Below are positions 26,443 through 36,597 of a stretch of DNA of 64,000 nt, piece by piece. The notes under the pieces were generated by a model. That model saw nothing but the letters and a program-made list of their open reading frames with translations, was not told where the DNA came from and did no database searches. How positions within the stretch are numbered: the first letter of the stretch is position 1; each line of letters begins with the position of its first letter. The translations under genes were made by a program, and so were the position numbers. This DNA comes from CAJINA01 sp964636125 (GTDB taxonomy: Bacteria; Desulfobacterota; Desulfobacteria; Desulfobacterales; CAJINA01): positions 117,160 through 181,159 of the forward strand of contig CAZWPX010000002.1 in NCBI GenBank assembly GCA_964636125.1, in the 5' to 3' direction.

Positions 26443-27771
26443 TTACATGGCTGATTCGGGATGAAACACATTCACCTCTTTGAGGTCCTCACCCAGATAT
26501 TCTCTCTCATTGGGACCTAAGATGCCCAGGGCCAGGCACATCAGCGTCCAGATATGAACAACCGGGTAATTCCCGCCATAGTGCTCACTGAGTTCGTGAA
26601 TCTGGGCATGGCAATTGTGGCAGCCCGCAATGCAATAGTCCGCCCCGGTGGCCTTGATCTGGTTGTCCTTCAATTTACCGTATTCCAGGCGCTGCTTTTT
26701 GTAGCCGGACTGGAGAAAACCGCCGCCGCCGCCGCAACAGTAATTGTTGGACTTGTTGGGATGCATGTCAATGAAGTTTTCCTCGCCCACGATCGACTTG
26801 ACCACGAAACGTAAATCATCGGCAATGGGGTCCCCGAAGGTCTTGCGAATGATCTGGCAGGGATCCTGAACCGTAAACTTGATTTTCAAGTCCTTGTTCC
26901 AGTCGGAACTGGGCTTGAGTTTGCCCTCCCGGATCCATTTCGCATAATACTCGTAAATGTTCTTAACCTGAAATTTATGATCAATTTTGAATTTTTTCAG
27001 TCCTGCCAGGACTGAGAAGGTGACGTGCCCTCACTCGGTGTTGAGGTACGTCTTGCACCCCAGAACGTCCGCCTGGCCGGCGGTCTGCCGCACCAGGTGC
27101 TCCCAGTTCTCGTTATCAGCTAAAAACAGGCAGTAGTTCTCTCCCCCCCAGCCTTTGCTGCCGTAGGTCCAGTTGGCCCCGGCCAGGTGCAGGATTTTCC
27201 AGAACGGCACCATCTCATCCGGTTCGGTGACCGGTTCCCTCGAATTCTGGTTCACGAAAAATTCAGCATCCATTTTGTCGATAGGTGCCTGCATTTCGAC
27301 GAACTCGGGCTGGGATTCCTGGTACTCTTCCAGTACATCCTCCACAACAAACCGGAAATCATCCGGGCTGGTGCCCATGGCGCTGCCGCTTTCATTGCGC
27401 AGGGCCATGTCGCAGGATCCCAGGATCCCTTTGGGCCGTTCCTCGCGCGGTACCTGAGCCCGGGCATTGAACACCAGCTGGGGAATATCAATTTTCATGG
27501 GACACACATAGATGCAGCGCTGGCACATGGTGCACATCCATACCCAGGGAGAATTGATAAGTTCATCATCCATGCCCAGAGCGGCCATGCGCAGGAATTT
27601 GCGCGGATCCATCCCTTCAAGGCCGGTGGCCGGGCACCCTGAAGAGCAGGCGCCACAGGTCAGGCAAAGATTCAGATTGCCCCCCTCGGGAATAATTTCT
27701 TTTACTTTGTCAATAAACCGGCTCTTTTGTTTTCCATCTAAAACAACCGCTGCTTCAGCCATGTTGTCCAT
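26443..27771 (-). CDS. HdrD-like (HdrC-HdrB) iron-sulfur selenoprotein (UGA read through)
   Basis: Read through the in-frame UGA at 27031-27033, this is a 442-residue protein; without it the gene appears as two fragments. The N-terminal HdrC-like half has two 4Fe-4S motifs, C36-x2-C39-x2-C42-x3-C46 (CP) and C80-x2-C83-x2-C86-x3-C90 (CP). The C-terminal half is a CCG (DUF224) domain: DPC (C305), CCGGGGG (C345, C346) and CHNC (C384, C387). Sec247 lies in TEUGH, where other CCG domains have the first Cys (ECGH). The CCG domain binds a non-cubane 4Fe-4S cluster in HdrB. No stops occur between 27030 and 26889. The protein likely transfers electrons between a thiol/disulfide or quinone partner and soluble carriers, possibly with the neighbouring formate dehydrogenase. 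Two ATG starts (27771, 27762) are possible. Confidence 0.87.
26997..27015 (-). promoter_or_regulatory. SECIS-like stem-loop in the HdrD-like gene
   Basis: On the minus strand TCAGTCCT and AGGACTGA form a perfect 8-bp stem around GGC, starting 15 nt after the UGA. Confidence 0.7.
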
Positions 27772-27925
27772 ACCTCCGTTTAATATAACCGCAACCCGGC
27801 CCTGGCCATACGCCCCATGTCGTATTCCGGCAAACGCCTACCAGAATTTCTCAAAAAATGTATATATCATAAGTCGGGGAAAAATCTCAAGTCCTATCCG
27901 CCCTTCTGAGATCCAATGAATCCAA

Positions 27926-28342
27926 CTACTCACCAATAATCTTGACCAGGACCCGCTTACGCCGCCGGCCGTCGAACTCACCGTAAAAAATCTGCTCCCA
28001 GGTTCCAAAATCCAGCCGTCCGCCGGTCACCGCAACCACCGATTCACGCCCCATAACCTGGCGTTTCATATGGGCATCGGCATTGTCCTCGCCCACATTG
28101 TGACGATACCCGGACACCGGTTCGTGGGGTGCTATTTTCTCAAGCCAGACGTCATAATCATGGTGCAGACCCGACTCATCGTCATTGATAAAGACGGACG
28201 CGGTGATGTGCATGGCATTCACCAGCACCAGCCCCTCCTGGATCCCGCTCTCCGCCAGGCAGGCTTCCACATCCGGCGTAATATTGATAAACGCCCGGCG
28301 GGTGGGCACCTCGAACCACAACTCCTTCCGATAATTTTTCAT
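27926..28342 (-). CDS. yjbQ: YjbQ/UPF0047 family protein
   Basis: A 138-residue member of the YjbQ family. Conserved residues are GLVLVNAMHITASVFINDDESGLHHD, YRHNVGEDNADAHMKRQVMGRES and LDFGTWEQIFYGEFDGRRRKRVLVKIIGE, which includes the His and Asp residues that bind a metal or phosphate. Some members show weak thiamine-phosphate synthase activity; the true role is uncertain. I chose ATG 28342, with AAGGA 8 nt upstream, over an upstream in-frame start. Transcribed away from hrpA. Confidence 0.9.
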   Translation of the reverse strand: MKNYRKELWFEVPTRRAFINITPDVEACLAESGIQEGLVLVNAMHITASVFINDDESGLHHDYDVWLEKIAPHEPVSGYRHNVGEDNADAHMKRQVMGRESVVAVTGGRLDFGTWEQIFYGEFDGRRRKRVLVKIIGE

Positions 28343-28540
28343 GGCTATATTCCTTTTTTGGCCCAAAGGCCCAGGCTTTAAGTTGCCCCTGTCTTAGATC
28401 CCGGATCTTCACGGGGACTCTCTGCGACTTTGCGTCTGAGCGAGTAAATGGTTACATTGGCAATTTAGGCCGGAAAGCCACTGATTGTCTACCTGAAATT
28501 ACCCCGGGCAATCGTCCCGGCGTCCACAATGAGAGGTCGT

Positions 28541-28569
28541 TTGACAACAAACCGGTCAAAGCATACTAT
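28541..28569 (+). promoter_or_regulatory. sigma70 promoter of hrpA
   Basis: TTGACA (28541-28546), 17-nt spacer, TACTAT (28564-28569). Transcription would begin near 28576, which favours the ATG at 28594 over that at 28579. Confidence 0.75.
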
Positions 28570-28593
28570 GCGCCCGCAGTGAGGCCACTATCG

Positions 28594-31500
28594 ATGCAAA
28601 AGACCCGTATGAAAAAAATAAAGAATCTCATTCCCCATGCTCTGAGAGCAGACCGGCTGGCCGCCCACCGGACCCTCAAGCGCCTGGAAAACCACCGCGG
28701 CAAAGCGGCCCCGGCGCCTGAAAAGGCTGCGTCCCAGCTACGGGCGCTTGAAGACCGGGTGCGGGCATCCATTGCGTCCCGGCACGCCAGGGTCAAAGCA
28801 CGTCCCAAGCCGGAATTCTCTGAGGATCTCCCGATCACGGCCAAAAAAGATGAAATTATCGCGGCCATCAAACGCCATCCGGTGGTGATTATTTCCGGGG
28901 AAACCGGGTCCGGCAAGACCACCCAGATCCCCAAGTTCTGCCTGGCTGCCGGCCGGGGGATCGACGGACTCATCGGCTGTACCCAGCCGCGCCGTATCGC
29001 CGCCACAACGGTGGCCCGCCGCATCGCTGCCGAGTTGGGCGAAACCGCCGGCCAGTCCGTGGGCTACAAAATTCGCTTCCAAGAAAAATCAGGCAAAAAC
29101 GGGTATATCAAGATCATGACCGATGGGGTACTGCTGGCCGAAGCCCAGGGGGACCCGTGGCTGAACCGCTACGACGTCCTCATCGTGGACGAAGCCCATG
29201 AACGCAGTCTCAATATCGATTTTCTCCTGGGAATTCTCAAAAAACTGCAGGGCCGCCGGCGGGACCTCAAGCTGATCATCACCTCCGCGACCATTGATAC
29301 GGAAAAATTTTCCCGGGCCTTCAACAACGCCCCGGTGATCGAAGTTTCCGGCCGTATGTTTCCGGTGGATGTTCGCTACCTGCCGGCTGAGCAGGAAAAA
29401 GACCCGGATGAAGTGAGTCATATCGAAATGGCCGCCCAGGCCGTGGACCGCATCCAGCGGCAAAACCCTTTCGGCGACATCCTGGTCTTTATGCCCACCG
29501 AGCAGGGCATCCGGGAAACCACTGATCTCATCGAGGGCCGCAAATACAAAGGCGTATCGGTGATGCCGCTGTTCGCGCGCCTGACCGCTTCCCAGCAGGC
29601 CCGGGTGTTCGCACCGGCCCCGGGCCGCAAAATCATCATCGCCACGAATATTGCCGAAACGTCCATCACCATTCCCGGGATTCGCTACGTGGTGGATACC
29701 GGCCTGGCACGCATCAGTCGTTACGTGCCGCGTTCACGCACCACCGCCCTGCCGGTGTCCAAAATCTCGAAAAGCAGCGCGGATCAGCGCATGGGGCGCT
29801 GCGGCAGAGTTCAAAACGGCATCTGTTACCGGCTCTATGCCTCTGAAGACTACGACTCCCGGCCATTGTACACCAGCCCCGAGATCCTGCGCGCCAACCT
29901 GGCGGAAGTGATCCTGCGGATGATTTCCCTGAAACTCGGCAATGTGGAAACCTTCCCGTTCATCGATCCGCCCGCCGAAAGAAACATCAAGGACGGCGTG
30001 GACCTCCTGCTGGAACTCGGGGCCATCACAACAGCGCAAAAAAGCTCTGGAAAAAAAGATGCCCCCCGTTACCGACTCACCACCATCGGCCGGATGATGG
30101 CCAAACTGCCCATCGACCCCCGGCTTTCCAGGATGCTGGTGGCTGCCCGGAAAAACAACTGCATTGAGGAGATCACCATCATCGCCGCGGCCCTGAGCAT
30201 CCAGGACCCGCGTGAACGCCCGGCCGAAAGCGCCCAGGCCGCGGACCAGGCTCAGAAGGTTTTCGTGGATCCCCTGTCCGACCTGGTGACCCTGCTCAAC
30301 ATCTGGCAGCAATACCACGCTGAACTGAAAAGAGAAAAAACCACCGGGAAGATGAAAAAGTGGTGCAAGGCCCACTTTTTGTCTTTCCGGCGCATGCGCG
30401 AATGGCGGGATGTGCACTGGCAGATCCGTGAGATCCTCCAAGAGAACCGCTTTGCCCGGAAAGCTGGTAAAAAGCCGCCCGAGGCAGCCTCCAAAAAGCG
30501 CAAGCCGGGGACCGAGCCCCTGTTCGGGGAACGTTACACCGCCATTCACAAATCCGCCCTGAGCGGCTTTCTTTCCAATATTGCCTTGCAGAAAGAGAAG
30601 AATATGTTCAACGCGGCCAAGGGACGCGAGGTGATGGTTTTCCCCGGATCAGGCTTGTTTGGCCGCACCGGCCGTTGGATCATGGCCGTGGAAATGGTTG
30701 AAACCTCGCGGCTCTTCGCCCGCGTCTGCGCCCGGATTGACAGCGGATGGATGGAAGAGATCGGACGGGACCTGTGTCGCTACACCCATCTTGATCCCCA
30801 CTGGGAAAGAAACCGGGGGGAAGTGGTCGCCACCGAACAGGTCAGCCTCTTCGGCCTGATCCTCATTGCCGACCGGCGGGTCTCATACGGCAAGATCAAT
30901 CCGACTCACGCCACTGAACTTTTCATCCACCAGGCCCTGGTGGAAGGGGATGTCCGGCAGCCACCGGGCTTCATCAAACACAACCGCGCCCTGGTGGACG
31001 GCATCATGGATATTGAAAACCGGGTCCGCAGGCGTGACCTGCTGGTCCACCCCGATGAAATGGCGGCGTTTTACACCGAGCGCCTGGGAACTGTGTATGA
31101 CATCCGGACACTACGCGCACGCCTGAAGAAGAAAGGACAGGATGACTACCTGAAGATGACCGAGGAGACCCTGCTGAACTACTCCCCGGACAGCAGCGAA
31201 CTGGAGCGCTTTCCGGACAGCCTGCAGATCGGCAGCGGGGATATTGGCTGCACCTACAGCTTTAACCCGGATAATGACGATGACGGGATTACCCTTAAAA
31301 TCCCCTGCTCCCTGGCGGCCGCCATCCCGGCTGAAGAGATAGACTGGCTGGTGCCGGGGCTTTTCCGGGATAAAGTAGACGCCCTGTTGCGGGGGCTTCC
31401 GAAGAAATACAGAAAACAGCTCGTGCCGGTGGCCCGGACCGTGGACATTGTGGCCCATGAGATGCCCCGGGAAAAGGGGGCGCTGACAACCGCCCTGAGC

Positions 31501-32592
31501 CGATTTTTACACCGCCGCCTGAAAGTAGACATTCCGGCGGACGCTTGGTCTCAGGACAACCTGCCCGAGCACCTGAAAGCACGACTCGATATCACGGACC
31601 CCAGTGGCAAAAGCATTGAGACCAGCCGTGACCCGGCCATCCTCAAAAGACAGCAGACAGACGCGCAACCGGAAGCGCAGCTTACCATACTGCGGGCCAA
31701 GTGGGAGAGAACCGGCATTACGGCCGACGCCTTTCCCGAGCTGCCGGAGACTGTTCGCGTTCCGGTTCCCGGGGCCGAGCCCTGGGCTGTTTTTCCCGCC
31801 CTGGTAATAGAAGACGATCAGGTTGCCGTCCGCCTGCTGCCCGACACCCCCACGGCCCTGACAGCCCACTGCCAGGCAGTTCGTCGGCTCTACACGGACT
31901 ATTTTCAAAAAGACATCAAGTTTCTCAAGCGAAAGTTACTGCTCCCGGAGTACCTGTCCCTGGCCGCCCGCTATTTCGGTGGGAGTCACAAGCTTGAAAC
32001 CCAGATGGAGGCATCCCTCCTGGACAGCTTATTTTCGAAAAACATCCGCGATCCTGAAGCGTTCGCCAAGCACGCCGGTATAATTTCAAGCGGATTGATG
32101 AACAGCGGAGACAATCTGGTACAGGGAACGAAAAGCGTCCTGGAGGCTTACAGCGAAACATACGCGGCCATTGACACGCTGCGCAGGAGATCTGCAGCCA
32201 ATGGGCCGGCAGCCAGGCTGATGGAAGCCCTTTTGTTTGAACTGGGAAAACTGGTCCCGGAAAGCTTTGTCACCCTGTATGACGTGCAGCGCCTGCCCCA
32301 CCTGGTGCGCTATGTCAAAGCCCTGGCCATCCGGGCCCGCCGGGCCATGGATGCCCCGGATAAAGACAGGCAGAAGGCCGATCGGATCGCCATCCACACC
32401 GAACGTCTGCAGGAACTGCTGCAGGCCTTTACCCCGGCCACAACAGATGAGAAAAGATCCGCGGTGGAAGCGTATTTCTGGCTGATCGAGGAATACAAGG
32501 TCTCCCAGTATGCCCAGGAACTGAAAACCGTGGGGAAGGTCTCTCCTAAACGATTGGAAAGGCTATACGAAGAAACCCTGAGGATTACATAG
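28594..32592 (+). CDS. hrpA: ATP-dependent RNA helicase HrpA
   Basis: A very large DEAH-box helicase, about 1,330 residues, as usual for HrpA. Motif I is GETGSGKTTQIPK, motif II DEAHERS, motif III SATID, and motif VI QRMGRCGR; the HA2/OB-fold region follows (DGVDLLLELGAI ... IGRMMAKLPIDPRLSRML), then the HrpA-specific long C-terminal DUF3418 region (HLDPHWERNRGEVVATEQVSLFGL). It unwinds RNA and in E. coli rescues stalled ribosomes. The start at 28594 has GAGG upstream and suits the promoter; ATG 28579 and 28609 are alternatives. Transcribed alone; the next gene is convergent. Confidence 0.95.
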   Translation: MQKTRMKKIKNLIPHALRADRLAAHRTLKRLENHRGKAAPAPEKAASQLRALEDRVRASIASRHARVKARPKPEFSEDLPITAKKDEIIAAIKRHPVVIISGETGSGKTTQIPKFCLAAGRGIDGLIGCTQPRRIAATTVARRIAAELGETAGQSVGYKIRFQEKSGKNGYIKIMTDGVLLAEAQGDPWLNRYDVLIVDEAHERSLNIDFLLGILKKLQGRRRDLKLIITSATIDTEKFSRAFNNAPVIEVSGRMFPVDVRYLPAEQEKDPDEVSHIEMAAQAVDRIQRQNPFGDILVFMPTEQGIRETTDLIEGRKYKGVSVMPLFARLTASQQARVFAPAPGRKIIIATNIAETSITIPGIRYVVDTGLARISRYVPRSRTTALPVSKISKSSADQRMGRCGRVQNGICYRLYASEDYDSRPLYTSPEILRANLAEVILRMISLKLGNVETFPFIDPPAERNIKDGVDLLLELGAITTAQKSSGKKDAPRYRLTTIGRMMAKLPIDPRLSRMLVAARKNNCIEEITIIAAALSIQDPRERPAESAQAADQAQKVFVDPLSDLVTLLNIWQQYHAELKREKTTGKMKKWCKAHFLSFRRMREWRDVHWQIREILQENRFARKAGKKPPEAASKKRKPGTEPLFGERYTAIHKSALSGFLSNIALQKEKNMFNAAKGREVMVFPGSGLFGRTGRWIMAVEMVETSRLFARVCARIDSGWMEEIGRDLCRYTHLDPHWERNRGEVVATEQVSLFGLILIADRRVSYGKINPTHATELFIHQALVEGDVRQPPGFIKHNRALVDGIMDIENRVRRRDLLVHPDEMAAFYTERLGTVYDIRTLRARLKKKGQDDYLKMTEETLLNYSPDSSELERFPDSLQIGSGDIGCTYSFNPDNDDDGITLKIPCSLAAAIPAEEIDWLVPGLFRDKVDALLRGLPKKYRKQLVPVARTVDIVAHEMPREKGALTTALSRFLHRRLKVDIPADAWSQDNLPEHLKARLDITDPSGKSIETSRDPAILKRQQTDAQPEAQLTILRAKWERTGITADAFPELPETVRVPVPGAEPWAVFPALVIEDDQVAVRLLPDTPTALTAHCQAVRRLYTDYFQKDIKFLKRKLLLPEYLSLAARYFGGSHKLETQMEASLLDSLFSKNIRDPEAFAKHAGIISSGLMNSGDNLVQGTKSVLEAYSETYAAIDTLRRRSAANGPAARLMEALLFELGKLVPESFVTLYDVQRLPHLVRYVKALAIRARRAMDAPDKDRQKADRIAIHTERLQELLQAFTPATTDEKRSAVEAYFWLIEEYKVSQYAQELKTVGKVSPKRLERLYEETLRIT

Positions 32593-32685
32593 GGCCCATC
32601 CCTAAATGACCAATTTCACCAATTCCACCGTCCGGCTCAAATTTTAATCCTCGGCCCCTTGTCTCCTCACCTTTATTGAGATGGC

Positions 32686-33255
32686 TCACTTGCTGCCTAA
32701 TATAATTTCAGCGCCCACAACTGCGACTAACAACAATACCGACACCACAACCGCTCTACGATCAACCCTGCCACCGGCTCCACCCAGGCCAAAATATCCC
32801 CCCTGCCCGTGCCACAGGTACAACCCGGCAGGAATAGTCATCATCCCAAAAAGAACCAGCACCCAGCGCGACGCGCCATACAACATCATAACCCCGCTGT
32901 CGGAAGCGCCATCTGCAGGTCCCAGGGCGATATAAAAACCGTTGGCAATCAGGCAGAAGCCGGCGAAAAACCGGAACAGGTAAATCCCCGGGGCCTTAAA
33001 GGCCCGGGCCGCGAGTAAAACCAGCCAGGGAAGCAAGGCCCCCACCAACGGACCACCCCACACGACCATTGCCGGATGGGGATTGTAACCCAGATCGGTC
33101 CGCGAAATAATCCCCGGATGCAGCGCCACATGGATCACCTCACCCCCAGTCAACCACGCACCGGCCACATGCCCCAGCTCATGCACGGCCTGCATGGCCA
33201 GCCAGGCAAAGGCCAGGAAGGTAACAATCAGAATGGTTTGTTCGAGTCGCCTCAT
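32686..33255 (-). CDS. M50-family membrane metallopeptidase
   Basis: About 189 residues with a zinc-binding HELGH in AVHELGHVAGAW inside an N-terminal helix, several further transmembrane segments, and NPHPAMVVWGGPLVGALLPW, which may correspond to the second conserved segment of site-2-like proteases, although the usual Asp of the DG motif is not obvious. The start at MRRLEQTIL (33255) fits a membrane protein better than the longer ORF from 33348. The substrate is unknown; the family usually cuts membrane regulators. Confidence 0.75.
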   Translation of the reverse strand: MRRLEQTILIVTFLAFAWLAMQAVHELGHVAGAWLTGGEVIHVALHPGIISRTDLGYNPHPAMVVWGGPLVGALLPWLVLLAARAFKAPGIYLFRFFAGFCLIANGFYIALGPADGASDSGVMMLYGASRWVLVLFGMMTIPAGLYLWHGQGGYFGLGGAGGRVDRRAVVVSVLLLVAVVGAEIILGSK

Positions 33256-33497
33256 TATGTGTGTACTTGATAGTATCCATCCATGCTTGTAAATAATGGA
33301 TGGACCTATGCTGCAATACATCAACAGTTGGTTTTCAGGCTTGATCACCGCGTTATAGTTTTATGCCCTTTACTCAAATCCCTGACTCCTTTTCTGGATT
33401 GAACCCCGGCCGACAAACAGCAATATACTCAGTCCCTTGCGCCCCGGGCGTACTATGCTGCACCCACTCATGGGCATTAACAATAATGGCCTGCCGG

Positions 33498-35447
33498 CTA
33501 TTGGACAGGCACCAATGCGGTGTACCGGACATTTGCCGGTTGTCCGGGCGTTACAACATAGGTCTTTAAACTTGGTCTGAATCCTTTTGCGGTGATTTTG
33601 ACTTCATACTCTCCGGCCGGCAACCCGAAAAAATGAAAATAGTTTTTAGTACAAAAGTCAGTACTTGAGAGAAAGGCATCATAGGTCTTCAGATTCTCGC
33701 CATCTACGGGATGGAGGATTCTCTCAATACCGGCGCCCTTTAGTGTAACCATCTGTATGGCCACCTTTCTGCTCCCGGGCAAGTATTGTTCCGCCGGCAT
33801 ACCAGCCGGACGGCCTTCAGCGTTTTGCGCCGTGGCGACATGCCCGTAGATCATGCCATCCGGCACAAGCGTAAATTTCAGGCCGTGCGTGCCATTGCTC
33901 TCGATGGAGACCGGCACATGATGCTTATCAGGCTTGACCGCGGAAGCCATTAAACTGGCAGTATAAGCGCCGGTCGGGAAAGGACCCAGGCGCCGACCGC
34001 TGTCCTCCGGGCTGAGATGAATCTCGGTTACCGCCGCCCCTTGGCCATCAGGCAGCAGTACAAGGAGTAACCGGGGCCGGCTGCCATCCAAAGGGAAATC
34101 ATAGGTAAAGTCAATTTTAAGATAACCGCCGACAATCTGATTTGCCTTAGTATCCTGGGTAAACCCATTGATGATAGTAAGATACTGGGATAGCACGGCC
34201 GGGCTGTCCACGATGCTGGCGTGGTCCTCATTGAAGGCATAGTTCATTTTTGCCTCGGTCTGGGGCCGCAAATCCATCAGGCTGGCTAACGTAATGGTGC
34301 CGTCATTGTTCGACCTGAACGGGTTGCGGCTGCCCCGGTGCCCGGTAAACATGTAAAAGCTTACTGTGGAAGGCAGTTTCTCCCGGTAGAGAGATTGCAG
34401 AAACTCCCCCTCCGGCTGCATGTCGATCCAACTGGGGATCACCGCCGGAGACTGCTTGACGCCATATTCGGCCATCTGGTCGCCACCCCACGGCGTTGCG
34501 AGGGCAATGAAAAGTTTTACGTAAGGCGCGTAGCGGCCGTAATCCATAATGAAAGACCGCGCCACCAATCCGCCCATACTGTGGGCGGTTATATACATCG
34601 TATCAAACTTGTATTTAATCTGGAGATTATAGAGTTTCCAGAACAGCAAATAGGACATGGCTTTAAGGCGGGAGCCGGTCGGATAATAAAACAGCCAGGG
34701 TTGAAATCGTTCCTGGTCCAGATTGTTGACAAAATATTCCCATCCCTTTGGTGTTCCGGTGGCGCCGTGAATAAATAAAACGGGGGTTTTTTTCGGATCG
34801 TACTCTTCCAAGAAATAAATATTACCGCCAATTGTTTTAAAAAAATCAAGCGGCGCCCAGAATCCTTTACGGCCGTTTTCTGCAGAAAAGCGCTCATCAT
34901 CCAGTTCCACTACGGCGCCCGCCTGCCGGCTTTGGAGTGTCCGGGGCTTGTCCGGCGAGATTTCGAAGCCAGGGGGCAAATCAATCGGGCGGCCTTTTTC
35001 CGCTATTCCGAAATTAATTTCCAGAACCACCCCGCCGGCCGGGGCGGTAACCAGCTTGGGTTCACCATACTGGCCGGCCGGTTCACCGGCATCATAGACC
35101 AGGTTACTGTTTTTATCCCAATACGCACACACATAATAGTTTCCAGCGGCAACCATGAGTTCATACTCACCGGCCTCGTGCAGAACCGTGTAGTGGGCAA
35201 TCTTCCTTTCACCGTCTTTCAGCGCATAGGCCGCAACCACGATTACACCATTTTCCGGAATAGCGGATGCCACCTGTCCAACTAAAACCGTGGATGCCAG
35301 GCTTTCGTTTACTTCCTCCTTCAATTTTGCCAGGGTACAACCTGCCGCCACAATACATATAATAAGCAGGACAATAACCATTCTATTGAAGCTTTGCGGC
35401 AATCTATCATTTAGACCATGGGCAATAGACACTGAAGATTCCATCAT
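33498..35447 (-). CDS. lipoprotein with alpha/beta-hydrolase (lipase-like) domain
   Basis: A 649-residue lipoprotein: signal sequence with lipobox VAAGC (Cys37), then a ~130-residue beta-rich region with YWDKNSNLVYDAGEPAG, a prealbumin-like segment, then a lipase domain with PVLFIHGATGTPKGWEYF (oxyanion), AHSMGGLVARSF (nucleophile elbow), NNDGTITLASL and a likely His in NEDHASIVDS. The C-terminal ~200 residues hold two more beta-sandwich segments ending AGEYEVKITAKGFRPSL, like carboxypeptidase regulatory domains. AAGGA precedes the ATG pair. Probably an outer-membrane esterase or lipase. Confidence 0.82.
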   Translation of the reverse strand: MMESSVSIAHGLNDRLPQSFNRMVIVLLIICIVAAGCTLAKLKEEVNESLASTVLVGQVASAIPENGVIVVAAYALKDGERKIAHYTVLHEAGEYELMVAAGNYYVCAYWDKNSNLVYDAGEPAGQYGEPKLVTAPAGGVVLEINFGIAEKGRPIDLPPGFEISPDKPRTLQSRQAGAVVELDDERFSAENGRKGFWAPLDFFKTIGGNIYFLEEYDPKKTPVLFIHGATGTPKGWEYFVNNLDQERFQPWLFYYPTGSRLKAMSYLLFWKLYNLQIKYKFDTMYITAHSMGGLVARSFIMDYGRYAPYVKLFIALATPWGGDQMAEYGVKQSPAVIPSWIDMQPEGEFLQSLYREKLPSTVSFYMFTGHRGSRNPFRSNNDGTITLASLMDLRPQTEAKMNYAFNEDHASIVDSPAVLSQYLTIINGFTQDTKANQIVGGYLKIDFTYDFPLDGSRPRLLLVLLPDGQGAAVTEIHLSPEDSGRRLGPFPTGAYTASLMASAVKPDKHHVPVSIESNGTHGLKFTLVPDGMIYGHVATAQNAEGRPAGMPAEQYLPGSRKVAIQMVTLKGAGIERILHPVDGENLKTYDAFLSSTDFCTKNYFHFFGLPAGEYEVKITAKGFRPSLKTYVVTPGQPANVRYTALVPVQ

Positions 35448-35487
35448 GTTTCCTTGTATTGTAATTACTTATTTCCGCGGCCCTTAA

Positions 35488-35520
35488 GTCGTCATTCCGG
35501 CGAAGGCCGGAATCCAGCGA
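35488..35520. repeat. GTCATTCCGGCGAAGGCCGG repeat, half copy
   Basis: GTCATTCCGGCGAAGGCCGG followed by AATCCAG. A complete palindromic copy is at 55852-55924 and a diverged copy lies inside the alkaline phosphatase gene (36658-36727). Confidence 0.75.
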
Positions 35521-35585
35521 TATTGCAGGCTGTCAGACTATACCTGTTTAATAAAATAGAGAAAAGTGTCCCATTTCAAACATCC

Positions 35586-36428
35586 TCAATTTTTCACTTG
35601 CGAACTCTCTCCGTTGAGAATCCGGACTTCCCGTTGCGGGAAAGGTATATCAATTTCAACCGCTTTCAGAGCTTCAAAAATTGCTGCATTGGCCCGGTAG
35701 CGGGTATCGAAATAACTGGCGGTCGGGGCCCAGAACCGAATACCGATATTAATGCTGCTGTCGGCAAAATCTTCAATCCCCACCAACGGTGATCTTTCCG
35801 TGTTGACCTTATCAGTCTCCTCAAGGGCTTTTTTGATCACCGCAATCGCTTTTTCAGGATCACTGTCATAGGAAATCCCAACAGTTTCTTCGGCCAGGGA
35901 ATCCGTGTTGGAGTTATGGATAATCTCCCCGATAATGTGTTTATTGGGGATTGTGATGACCACATCATCTTCGTCGGCCAGAACAGTATAGGCCAGGTGG
36001 ACCTCTTTCACCAGGCCGGCCACGCCCTTAACACGGATCGTGTCCCCCACCACAAACGGTCGGGCAAGAATAATATTAAGCCCTGCGCCGTAATTGGACA
36101 ATAGCCCCTGCATGGCCAGACCAGCCCCCAGGCCAAGCGCACCGATGGCCGCAATAAAGGGCGCCACACTGATGCCGACCTTACCCAAAGCAACAACCGC
36201 CACCATGGCAACAATGATCAGCCTGGTCGAAGCGGCAGCGAACCGGCTGAGGGTGATATCCAACTCTTTGCGTTCACAGAGTTTCAAGACAACATCGCTG
36301 ACTTTCCGAGCCACAAAGATACCCAGGGCCAGAATAATGACAGCCCCGAGGATCTGAAAACTGTAATTAACAAAAAACTCTGTAATAAGTTGATAAATCG
36401 CCTGGGCTTGCTGAATTTCCTGTTCCAT
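35586..36428 (-). CDS. MscS-family mechanosensitive channel
   Basis: A 280-residue small-conductance mechanosensitive channel with three N-terminal helices (FQILGAVIILALGIFVAR; LIIVAMVAVVALGKVGIS; FIAAIGALGLGAGLAMQGLLSNYGAG) and then the beta domain FVVGDTIRVKGVAGLVKEVHLAYTVL and VTIPNKHIIGEIIHNSN. The Gly/Ala-rich TM3 and IPN motif are diagnostic. The C terminus carries the alpha/beta cage. It opens on osmotic downshock. GGTGAT lies upstream of the ATG. Divergent from the phosphatase gene. Confidence 0.95.
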   Translation of the reverse strand: MEQEIQQAQAIYQLITEFFVNYSFQILGAVIILALGIFVARKVSDVVLKLCERKELDITLSRFAAASTRLIIVAMVAVVALGKVGISVAPFIAAIGALGLGAGLAMQGLLSNYGAGLNIILARPFVVGDTIRVKGVAGLVKEVHLAYTVLADEDDVVITIPNKHIIGEIIHNSNTDSLAEETVGISYDSDPEKAIAVIKKALEETDKVNTERSPLVGIEDFADSSINIGIRFWAPTASYFDTRYRANAAIFEALKAVEIDIPFPQREVRILNGESSQVKN

Positions 36429-36597
36429 GGGATCACCTATTCGTAATAGTGTTCTTTTGTGAACGAAAGATTGTGTTTTAAATCAGGTTCCGCACCTTGC
36501 CCCAGCAAGGTTTCAAGTGTATTGAAAAACACTAACGCAAATTGAGTGTACAGGCAAGAAGTGACCTTAGACAATAAAACACTTATAGAGGCCCCAT

